A DNA stretch of 12,526 bases from Prado023 sp036375875 (GTDB lineage Bacteria; Actinomycetota; Actinomycetes; S36-B12; CAIYMF01). Position numbers and translations under genes: made by a program. The first letter of the stretch is position 1, and each line of letters opens with the position of its first letter. This document shows positions 1 to 5,752 of this stretch, one piece after another. The notes under the pieces were generated by a model. That model saw only the letters and a list, made by a program, of their open reading frames with translations. It had not been told where the DNA came from and made no database searches. The stretch spans positions 1 through 12,526 of the forward strand of contig DASVBK010000115.1 in assembly GCA_036375875.1 (NCBI GenBank), written 5' to 3'.

Positions 1-525
1 GCCGGGCCGATCGGCTGCATGCACATCCGGATCGCGCGAGGAGTGCATCGGTGCGGACCGGTGTACCTCGTCGACGTGAACGCCGAGCGGCTGCGGATGT
101 CGGCGGAGGCCGTGGAGCCCGAGGAGACCATCGACGCCTCACAGGTGGACGTCGTCCAGCGCGTCATGGAGCTCACGAACGGCCGCGGAGCCGACGTGAT
201 CATCACCGCCACCGCAGCGAACATCACCCAGGAGCAGGCCATCGCCATGGCTGCCCGGCAGGGGCGCATCTCCTTCTTCGGGGGGCTTCCCAAGACGAAC
301 CCCCACATCAGCTGCGACTCCAACCTGGTGCACTACCGGCAGCTGCACATCCACGGGGCCAACGGCTCCTCCCCGGCCCACAACAAGCGGGCCCTGCAGT
401 ACATATCGACCGGGCAGGTTCCCGTCAAGGACCTGATCACCGAGCACATCCCCTTGGAACGCGTCCTCGACGCCTTCCAGATCGTGAAGGACGGCGAGGC
501 GATCAAGGTCACCGTGGAGCCCTGA
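1..525 (+). CDS. Zinc-type polyol/alcohol dehydrogenase (C-terminal part)
   Basis: This is the C-terminal 174 residues of a medium-chain zinc-binding dehydrogenase of the sorbitol/L-iditol 2-dehydrogenase group; the N-terminal catalytic zinc domain lies outside the window. Reading begins in the nucleotide-binding loop (AGPIGCMHIRIA, the end of a GxGPIG Rossmann motif). A second strand ends in the acidic residue of VYLVDVNAERL, typical of NAD binding, then come NGRGADVIITATA, the loop GRISFFGGLPKTNP and a C-terminal helix (ERVLDAFQIVKDGEAIKVTVEP). Family members oxidise polyols or sugar derivatives with NAD in the cytoplasm; the substrate here cannot be read. Reading is open to the left edge, so the internal ATG at 19 is not the start. 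A small departure from usual family members is VHRCG just after the Rossmann helix. It converges on the tRNA-Gly gene, whose 3' end is 55 bases away. Family assignment is firm; sorbitol specificity is inference. Confidence 0.9.
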   Translation, partial: AGPIGCMHIRIARGVHRCGPVYLVDVNAERLRMSAEAVEPEETIDASQVDVVQRVMELTNGRGADVIITATAANITQEQAIAMAARQGRISFFGGLPKTNPHISCDSNLVHYRQLHIHGANGSSPAHNKRALQYISTGQVPVKDLITEHIPLERVLDAFQIVKDGEAIKVTVEP

Positions 526-550
526 TCGGCGGTCGCGTGCGTGCGGCTGG

Positions 551-563
551 GGGGAACAACCCC
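551..563. terminator. Short GC hairpin between dehydrogenase and tRNA
   Basis: A four-base inverted repeat, GGGG/CCCC around the loop AACAA, sits in the 54-base gap between the convergent dehydrogenase and tRNA-Gly. No T-run follows on either strand. Position suggests a weak bidirectional terminator, but the stem is short and could be chance in such GC-rich DNA. Confidence 0.25.
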
Positions 564-579
564 GGGCCACACCCATGCG

Positions 580-650
580 AGCGGGCGACGGGAATCGAAC
601 CCGCATGACCAGCTTGGAAGGCTGGGGCTCTGCCATTGAGCTACGCCCGC
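580..650 (-). tRNA. tRNA-Gly (anticodon UCC)
   Basis: The reverse complement folds as a standard 71-base tRNA. The seven-base acceptor stem GCGGGCG pairs with CGCCCGC. The D arm contains AGCTCAATGGCAGAGC, the anticodon stem CCAGC/GCTGG holds the loop CTTCCAA, and the T arm GCGGGTTCGATTCCCGT carries the invariant GTTCGAT. The anticodon TCC reads GGA/GGG glycine codons, and the discriminator base is U, as is usual for bacterial glycine tRNAs. CCA is not encoded. A predicted protein over this stretch containing GDGNRTRMTSLEG is the familiar artefact of translating a tRNA gene. Confidence 0.97.
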
Positions 651-689
651 GCATCATGACCGATCGGGACCGACCACGAGGCGTGGCCA

Positions 690-718
690 AGGGTACGCGA
701 TGGCCGGCCGCGCGACCG
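690..718 (-). promoter_or_regulatory. Possible promoter of tRNA-Gly
   Basis: On the minus strand a TACCCT -10 box (positions 695 to 690) lies about 40 bases upstream of the tRNA 5' end, a normal distance for a tRNA leader. The -35 position (CGGTCG at 718 to 713, 17-base spacer) matches the consensus poorly. The -10 box fits the actinobacterial TAnnnT pattern; the assignment rests mostly on location. Confidence 0.3.
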
Positions 719-740
719 GGAGCCCGAGGATCTGCGCGGG

Positions 741-1380
741 CACCGTCCGAACGAGCCAGCCCACCCCCGGGTGCTGGCGGGTACCGGACCGCGCGAACGC
801 TCGCGAAGTTGACCAGGTGCTCGGTGACGGGCGTGGACGTCACCCCGGAGTTCTGCGGGGTCGCGACCGCACTCTCGTAGTGGACGGGGCTGTCCGAACG
901 GCACGAGCTTCCAGGTCGGGGACGCCACGGCTACCGGCCTCCCGGGCGCCACGATGGACGCGGTCCTCACGGTGCACGTGGCGATGAGCATCTCCGACAA
1001 GCCCGCGCTCTACGCCGAGGCCTTCCGAGTGGTCCGACCAGGTGGAAGGTTCGTCGTCGACGACGTCCTGCAGGGTGAGGCTCGCGACGTCCGGTACCCC
1101 GTGCCGTGGGCCGACCCCTGCACGAGCTTCGTCGCCACCGCCCTGAGATGCGGGGGCTGCTCGCAGGCCGTGTTCGAGGTGCTCCAGGAAGTCGGCTCCT
1201 CCGAGGAGAGCCTCGCGTGGTTCCAGCAGGTGCGCCGGATCGGGCGTCATGGAACGCCACCTGTAACCTTCGCGGCCTTCCGCGCCCGAGCGGTTCGGGC
1301 AGATGGCTGCCAACCAGGTGACCCACCTCACCGAGGGCCGCATCCGAAGCGTCATGTACACCTGCGCGCGGCCTCCATGA
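741..1380 (+). pseudogene. Decayed class I SAM-dependent methyltransferase
   Basis: Pieces of one methyltransferase follow each other in changing frames. The SAM-binding motif region is in frame 2 from about 770 (GYRTARTLAKL, then SVTGVDVTPEFCGVATALS, ending at a TAG at 878-880). Reading continues in frame 3 from about 885 (TSFQVGDATATGLPGATMDAV, HVAMSISDKPALYAEAFRVV, RPGGRFVVDDVL). A short part near 1146-1180 is better in frame 2 (PEMRGLLAG), then frame 3 resumes (VFEVLQEV, SSEESLAWFQQV). The end is in frame 1 (ERFGQMAANQVTHLTEG, then RIRSVMYTCARPP and TGA at 1378). The order matches UbiE/sarcosine-dimethylglycine-type methyltransferases. Upstream, HPRVL in frame 3 at 762-776 looks like the strand before motif I, with the expected DVGCG compressed. 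The N-terminal region is missing or unrecognisable. At least four frame changes exclude one intact product, whereas neighbouring genes are open, so decay is likelier than sequencing error. Confidence 0.85.
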
Positions 1381-1460
1381 TCGTGGCTGCCCGGGCCCGG
1401 GCGGCCCGTCTGGTCAGCTCCCGCCACCTACGAGCGCAGACACGCGCAGGCCGTTGGACC

Positions 1461-1490
1461 CTGACCCAGGTCGCGCGAGCGACCTACCCT
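1461..1490 (+). promoter_or_regulatory. Possible promoter of the zinc-ribbon gene
   Basis: CTGACC (1461-1466), an 18-base spacer and TACCCT (1485-1490) resemble an actinobacterial housekeeping promoter. Transcription would begin near 1497, immediately at the GGAGG ribosome site of the next gene, giving an unusually short leader. The boxes are reasonable; the short leader lowers confidence. Confidence 0.25.
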
Positions 1491-1509
1491 CGCCTTGGAG
1501 GTCCTCCCC

Positions 1510-1674
1510 ATGAAGATCCACATCCCGCTGCTCGACAGGCTGCTCGGGCGTCGCACCGCGACGTGCCCCGAGTGCCAGCACACCACCCGCATCGACCAGG
1601 CCTACTGCGAGATCTGCGGCTACGCCATCGTCGACCAGGCCAAGGCCGACGTGGCCAAGATGAAGCCGATCTGA
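1510..1674 (+). CDS. 54-residue zinc-ribbon microprotein
   Basis: A small open frame starts at ATG 1510, eight bases after a GGAGG Shine-Dalgarno at 1497-1501, and ends with TGA at 1672. The protein has a basic/hydrophobic N-terminus (MKIHIPLLDRLLGRR) and one treble-clef or zinc-ribbon-like unit, C19-P-E-C22 then ten residues then C33-E-I-C36. A polar C-terminal helix follows (DQAKADVAKMKPI). Four cysteines in two CxxC knuckles predict one structural zinc. The good ribosome site, the paired knuckles and the clean stop support a real gene although it is shorter than most gene-caller limits. Such single-ribbon proteins are often accessory or nucleic-acid/protein-binding factors, but no function can be assigned. 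It is transcribed toward the OsmC gene on the other strand. Confidence 0.78.
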   Translation: MKIHIPLLDRLLGRRTATCPECQHTTRIDQAYCEICGYAIVDQAKADVAKMKPI

Positions 1675-2057
1675 GCGGACTGGTGGGCCCCGCCCCGCCG
1701 GAGTCCTGTCCGTCGTGAAGGGGCGCCCCGCACCCTCGGGCTGTTCGGCCCAGGCGCCGTGATGAGCGGTGCACGGCCAACCGATGACGAGGCTCTGGGC
1801 CCTCGCGCACTGCTGCCACCGGCGACGGCAGCCCGGGCCGCGGCTGCTGCGTCCCGACCGAATCGTCGGGTGGCTGCGACCGGCGACGCGCCAGGCCGAT
1901 CCCCGGCCGAGCAGACCGCGGGCCGTGCGCGGACCTCCCGCTCACACGACCGCCTCCCCAGCGGTGATCGTGACCGCTGGGGAGGCAATCGAGGCCTGCG
2001 TCGGATGCGGTGCCCGGTGCACCCACCCGCACGCGTGAGCACGGCAGGCCCCGCCGG
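1675..2057. other. Intergenic spacer with several hairpins, no gene seen
   Basis: These 383 bases separate two convergent genes. No reading frame here shows a recognisable domain; the translations are rich in Arg, Ala and Pro, as expected from GC-rich non-coding DNA. The stretch is unusually rich in inverted repeats: GGGGCGCCCC at about 1720, GCTGCC/GGCAGC at about 1812-1832, CCGAC/GTCGG at about 1856-1871, and the long perfect repeat listed separately. Confidence 0.6.
1952..1986. terminator. Perfect 14-bp inverted repeat (probable bidirectional terminator)
   Basis: GCCTCCCCAGCGGT at 1952-1965 is exactly repeated in inverse at 1973-1986 (ACCGCTGGGGAGGC) around the seven-base loop GATCGTG. 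It lies between the convergent zinc-ribbon gene and the OsmC gene, 72 bases past the OsmC stop. A GC-rich stem without a U tract is common for actinobacterial terminators, so a two-way terminator is the simplest reading. An operator or a structured small RNA cannot be excluded. Confidence 0.6.
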
Positions 2058-2588
2058 TCAGGCCCGCAGGTCGAGGGTGATGGAGGTGGGGATGGCCGCC
2101 TGCAGGGTGTGCCCGACCGGCGACGTGGCGACGACGGCCTCGTGCAGCGCCTGGAGCTGCTCCGCAGGAGCGTCGGACGCCAGGTGCACCGTGGCGGTGA
2201 TCCCGGTGAAGCCGGCGTGCCCGGGACGCAGGCCCAGGAACGCATGGAGGTCCAGGTCACCGCTCACGCGCACGCGCAGCTCGGTGAGCTCGATGCCGCG
2301 CGCGCTGGCGTTGGCGGCGTATCCCACGGTCAGGCAGTGCCCGAGCGCGGCGAGCAGCTGCTCCACCGGGTTCGGTGCGCTGTCGGTCCCCCCGAGGGCA
2401 GCAGGCTCGTCGGAGGGCAGCTCGGCGAAGCCGCGGATACGCGCCGAGGAGCGGAAGGCGCCGCGCCACGTGACGTCCGCGCGCCAGGTGGTGGCACCGG
2501 CAGCCTCATCAGCGGTGACCGCCTGGGCCAGGGCGCTGACGGCGTCGAGGTCGACGTCGTTGAGCAGGGTGGTGGTGGTGAGGGTCAT
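2058..2588 (-). CDS. OsmC/Ohr-family protein, single-cysteine type
   Basis: This 176-residue protein has the OsmC fold signature: a strand-rich N-terminal half with TWRADVTWRGAFRSSARIRGF, then NPVEQLLAALGHCLTVGY on the central helix with the reactive cysteine C85, and a C-terminal strand PTSITLDLRA. OsmC/Ohr proteins reduce organic hydroperoxides with two cysteines in the cytoplasm. Here the second position, usually a Cys before P-V, is Ser (TSPVGHTL, S156), as in OsmC-like subfamilies that are not classical peroxidases. So the fold is firm and the peroxidase activity doubtful. I chose ATG 2588 (MTLTTTTLLNDVDL); reading continues upstream to an ATG at 2657, but those 23 residues look non-conserved. 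No strong ribosome site precedes 2588, so the start is uncertain. It converges on the zinc-ribbon gene. Confidence 0.88.
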   Translation of the reverse strand: MTLTTTTLLNDVDLDAVSALAQAVTADEAAGATTWRADVTWRGAFRSSARIRGFAELPSDEPAALGGTDSAPNPVEQLLAALGHCLTVGYAANASARGIELTELRVRVSGDLDLHAFLGLRPGHAGFTGITATVHLASDAPAEQLQALHEAVVATSPVGHTLQAAIPTSITLDLRA

Positions 2589-3036
2589 GGTGGAGTCGTC
2601 CGTTCCGATGGATGCGCGCTGGTGCGCGGGGTGTGGGGGCGAACGCCGGAATGCCACAGCTCCCGGGTGCTGGCGTTCCTCGGCGGCCTACGGCAGGCCA
2701 GCGAGCGAGGGCACCCGAGAGCCCGGACACGCCATGCGTCGTGCCGACATCCCCATCACCGTGCTGGCCATCGCGGGCGTCCTTCCGTCGTCGTGTGCGG
2801 CGCGCTCAGTGAGCGCCTCACGCGACGTCGTCGCCCTCGGCACCTCATCGATCAGGCATTGGCACCCAAGCTTCTGGGTTGCCGCGGCTTCGTCGGGCCT
2901 GTCCCTCCACCGCTCTTGATGAGCACGTGCGCGGCAGGCTAGCCGGACGGTCCGCGCAGGTCAACAGACACGACGTCGACGCCATCTTCGGGCCGTCAAC
3001 GTTGCAGACGCGCACCGCGGGAGGTCCGCGAAGCTC

Positions 3037-3065
3037 CTGACGGGAGGGCCGATGAGGGCTACGCT
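3037..3065 (+). promoter_or_regulatory. Possible promoter of the HET-C gene
   Basis: CTGACG (3037-3042), a 17-base spacer and TACGCT (3060-3065) form a good sigma-70-like pair. With the ATG at 3194 the leader would be about 120 bases. An in-frame GTG at 3071 lies five bases after the -10 box, so a leaderless longer form is conceivable but spaced slightly too tightly. Confidence 0.35.
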
Positions 3066-3182
3066 GCCGGGTGCCCCGGGCGGGCAGGAACACACCCATC
3101 GACCGCTCCGCCGAGCAGATCCTGCGGCAGTCGCACACGACCGTGAGAGCGCAGGACGACGCGATGCAGCGGGCCCACGAGC

Positions 3183-3188
3183 GAGGAG
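3183..3188 (+). promoter_or_regulatory. Ribosome binding site deciding the HET-C start
   Basis: GAGGAG lies five bases before ATG 3194. It is the only good Shine-Dalgarno match near the beginning of this open frame and is the reason for preferring ATG 3194 to the in-frame GTG at 3071. Confidence 0.6.
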
Positions 3189-3193
3189 CACCG

Positions 3194-5716
3194 ATGACCG
3201 ACGACCGGCGCGCGGGGGTCCCAGGAAGGCTCCGCGACGTGCCGGGGCTGTTGTCGACGTTCGGCGGTGAGGACCCGGTGGCAGGGGCGCACCCGGACGT
3301 CCCGGACTCCGGGTGGTACCACGAGCTCATCACCCGGGCGGGCGCGGTGGCTGCGGGCTGGAGCGCGCCGGCGCCGGGCGGCGCACCGGGGTCCGGGGCG
3401 GTCGGATCCACGGCCGCGGATGCGATCGCATGGCACGCCGACTACCTCGACTCGTACCTCTACAACCCGCTCTGGTGGTTCGGTCCGACCACGGGCGGCG
3501 GCCTCTCGCGCCTCGGTGCAGCGCTGATGGCGCGCCCCGCGCTGGTGACGCTGCACTTCGACGACCTCACGAGCACCGCCCAGATCCGCACGATGTGGCG
3601 CCGCTACCTCGGCGGCACGGTGGCCGCGCTCGTCTGGGCTGCCGAGCGCGACGACGTGGCAGGCGCGCGCAACGCGATCGGTACCGGGCTGCACGCGATG
3701 CAGGACTTCTACTCGCACTCCAACTGGGTGGACAGCGCCGACCGGCGCACGAAGACCTGGTTCGAGGCAGGCGCCGGCCGGCCCCTGGTCCACGAGCTGC
3801 CCTGGCCGGACCGACAGCTGCCCGTCCCGGTCCGCCCGGGAGCGGGGCGCCCGCCGCGGCAGCCGCCGCCACCGCGCCCGCCGCGGCCACCCCGTGCGAA
3901 CCGCCGTCCGGATCCGAGCGTGAGCCGGCCGCCGGTGCAGGGGCTGGGGTGGCACCTTGGCCCACCGCAGGTGGTCGACACCGGCATGGAGCTGGGGCTT
4001 CGGCTGCCACTGGTCGGCTCCGATCCCCGGCCCGGGTGGGACCTGTACACCGGCATGTACGAGCACGGCCTGCAGCACGGGTTCAAGCCGCACGGGAAGT
4101 ACGCCTTCGACTGCACCCTGTTCCGGGCGCTGCCCGCCGGGCTGCGCGATCCCGCTGTCGCGGCGCTGTCGTTCATCGGCATGACCGACCTGGCGGCACG
4201 GTGGCGGCAGTGCACGGGTGACACGGCGGCGCCGGCCACGCCGCCGGCCCTGGCGGGGATCCCGGCACCCCCCGGCGTCCTCGTGCTGGCACCCACCGGC
4301 ATCGCGCTGGACAACCAGTGGATGGCGGCCATCTCCCGCCCCAACCGCGCGCTGGACGACCCAGGCATCGCCGCGACCGACCTGTTCGCCACGGCTCGGG
4401 GGCTGGCCACCCGGACGACCACGCAGTGGCTCGAGGAGCTCGCCCGCATCGCGGCCTCGACGCTGGAGCCGATCAACCCCGGCTTCTGGGCGCGGGTCAC
4501 CACGCAGCCGCGCAGCGCCGTGGGCACGGCCTCGACGATGGCCCCCAATCCGGAGAGTCCGGCGGACATCGCCCAGTACGAGGACCCGGCCCGGCAGCCG
4601 TTCCAGTTCCTCAGCGCGGGGCAGTACCCGCCAGACCCCGCCGAGACCGCGGACGCGTGGTGGCTGCGGGTGACCCTGGGCACCTCGAGCCGGCCGCTGT
4701 CAGGAACGAACGCCGACATCGTGCTCCGTGCCGGCGGCGTGGACTTCCTGCTCGACCACGGGAGGCTGCGCTCTCCGAGCGGGTCCTGGAGCGAGAACCG
4801 CCTGCTGGAGTGGGACGACTTCGAGGCCGGCAGCCGCACCGCATACGTCGTGGGTCCCTTCGCCGCGCTGCCTTCGGAGATCACCCTGCGCAACCAGGCG
4901 GCGAGCGCGGGGGCGGTGCTGGCAGCGGCCTGGGACGGCCTGGTCGACACCGTCGCCGGCATCATCGAGGCGGTGGGCGACCTGCTGCTCACCCTCGTGG
5001 GCGGACACGCCGACCTGGTGGGCGACGGCCGGGCCAGCTGGGGGTGGGCGGACCTCCAGCGGGTCGCCGGGCAGGGCTTCCCCGACCAGGGCTCGATCCT
5101 CGTCGACGGCGGGCCCGAGGGCCGCTATCGGCTGTCCTTCGACGTGTGGGCCTCGCCGAGCGGCGACGACCTGTACTGCCAGGTGCACTTCCGCACCCTG
5201 ACCTGCCTCAAGGAGAGCGACTGGGACCGCGGCACGACCGAAGACGAGCCGTTCGTCCTCGCCCTGGTCACCGCGCCGGCCAGCGGCTTCCTCCAGTCGC
5301 TCATCCTGGGCCCCTACAGCGGGGTGGACACCGGCGAGTTCCGCACCACCTCCAGCGTCCCGCCGGTGCTCACCACGGTGGCGCGCGGCTCGGGCCTCAT
5401 CGTCGCGATCCAGGTCTTCGAGTCCGACGACGAGTCGCCGTCAGCGCGCCAGCAGCTGCTGGCGGCGTTCGCCGGCCGGGTCGCCTCCGACGGGGCCAAC
5501 GAGCGCAGCGCCTTCCTCGACACGCTGGGCACGACGCTCGCCCCGGACTGGCGGATCGGCGACGTGGAGGTGTTCGCGTTCCGCCGCAACGCCGTCGTCG
5601 AGGCTGGCACCGTGCTGCCGCGCACCGCGGTCGAGGCCTGGCTCGAGGCCGGCCGCGAGCGCACCTTCCCCTTCACCCAGCCACCCCGCCACGCCATCGC
5701 GCTCGGCGTCTCCTGA
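3194..5716 (+). CDS. HET-C-like putative zinc phospholipase with PLAT-like domain
   Basis: This 840-residue protein has no signal peptide or membrane span that I can see. Residues about 40-340 form a HET-C-like domain (fungal Het-C, vertebrate VWA7 and bacterial homologues). It has W80-HADYLDSYLYNPLWW, VTLHFDDL (119-125), the signature GLHAMQDFYSHSNWVD (165-180) and GMYEHGLQHGFKPHGKYAF (287-305). His and Asp residues in these blocks (H81, H121, D123, H167, D171, H175, H295, H300) are spaced like metal ligands of the zinc phospholipase C/P1-nuclease fold. A proline/arginine-rich stretch (about 207-247) interrupts the domain. Residues about 488-572 resemble a PLAT/LH2 lipid-interacting beta-sandwich (WWLRVTLGTSSRPLSGTNAD, LLEWDDFEAG, YVVGPF, ITLRNQAA). 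A further beta-rich module of unknown type (about 640-800) contains CLKESDWDRGTTEDEPFVLA. Phospholipase-like activity is inferred from motifs. The gene stands tail to tail with the ceramidase homologue. A GTG at 3071 would add 41 residues. Confidence 0.82.
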   Translation: MTDDRRAGVPGRLRDVPGLLSTFGGEDPVAGAHPDVPDSGWYHELITRAGAVAAGWSAPAPGGAPGSGAVGSTAADAIAWHADYLDSYLYNPLWWFGPTTGGGLSRLGAALMARPALVTLHFDDLTSTAQIRTMWRRYLGGTVAALVWAAERDDVAGARNAIGTGLHAMQDFYSHSNWVDSADRRTKTWFEAGAGRPLVHELPWPDRQLPVPVRPGAGRPPRQPPPPRPPRPPRANRRPDPSVSRPPVQGLGWHLGPPQVVDTGMELGLRLPLVGSDPRPGWDLYTGMYEHGLQHGFKPHGKYAFDCTLFRALPAGLRDPAVAALSFIGMTDLAARWRQCTGDTAAPATPPALAGIPAPPGVLVLAPTGIALDNQWMAAISRPNRALDDPGIAATDLFATARGLATRTTTQWLEELARIAASTLEPINPGFWARVTTQPRSAVGTASTMAPNPESPADIAQYEDPARQPFQFLSAGQYPPDPAETADAWWLRVTLGTSSRPLSGTNADIVLRAGGVDFLLDHGRLRSPSGSWSENRLLEWDDFEAGSRTAYVVGPFAALPSEITLRNQAASAGAVLAAAWDGLVDTVAGIIEAVGDLLLTLVGGHADLVGDGRASWGWADLQRVAGQGFPDQGSILVDGGPEGRYRLSFDVWASPSGDDLYCQVHFRTLTCLKESDWDRGTTEDEPFVLALVTAPASGFLQSLILGPYSGVDTGEFRTTSSVPPVLTTVARGSGLIVAIQVFESDDESPSARQQLLAAFAGRVASDGANERSAFLDTLGTTLAPDWRIGDVEVFAFRRNAVVEAGTVLPRTAVEAWLEAGRERTFPFTQPPRHAIALGVS

Positions 5717-5724
5717 GCCGCGCA

Positions 5725-5752
5725 GACCGTCCGGCGGGACGCCGGCGCGGTC
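5725..5752. terminator. Hairpin between the convergent HET-C and ceramidase genes
   Basis: An outer stem GACCG (5725-5729)/CGGTC (5748-5752) and an inner stem CCGGCG (5731-5736)/CGCCGG (5740-5745) enclose a three-base GGA loop, with small internal bulges. It starts nine bases after the HET-C stop and reaches into the stop codon of the ceramidase gene. No T tract follows on either strand. The position between two converging stops supports a shared, two-way terminator. Confidence 0.65.

Larger units (their letters stand above)
2589..3193. other. Intergenic spacer upstream of OsmC and HET-C genes
   Basis: These 605 bases lie between two divergent genes and should hold both promoters. I found no open frame with a recognisable domain or a good ribosome site. 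An ATG at 2734 opens 61 codons with a hydrophobic beginning (ITVLAIAGVL) but has no Shine-Dalgarno, lipobox or known motif. The last 123 bases (3071-3193) are in frame with the HET-C gene from a GTG and could be an N-terminal extension. The only promoter-like sequence I can point to is at 3037-3065. Confidence 0.5.

Noticed and set aside
580..650. tRNA-Gly as an attachment site of an integrated element
   Set aside because: No integrase, no repeated copy of the tRNA 3' end and no foreign gene block in the window.
575..880. A 101-codon plus-strand open frame beginning MRAGDGNRTRM
   Set aside because: The beginning is translated antisense tRNA-Gly. Only its last 30 or so codons are meaningful, as the first piece of the methyltransferase pseudogene.
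2734..2919. A 61-codon frame with a hydrophobic N-terminus (ITVLAIAGVL) considered as a small secreted protein
   Set aside because: No ribosome site, no lipobox or cleavage motif and no known family.
3709..4992. A 427-codon minus-strand open frame opposite the HET-C gene
   Set aside because: No recognisable domain, and the plus strand carries the HET-C and PLAT-like motifs.
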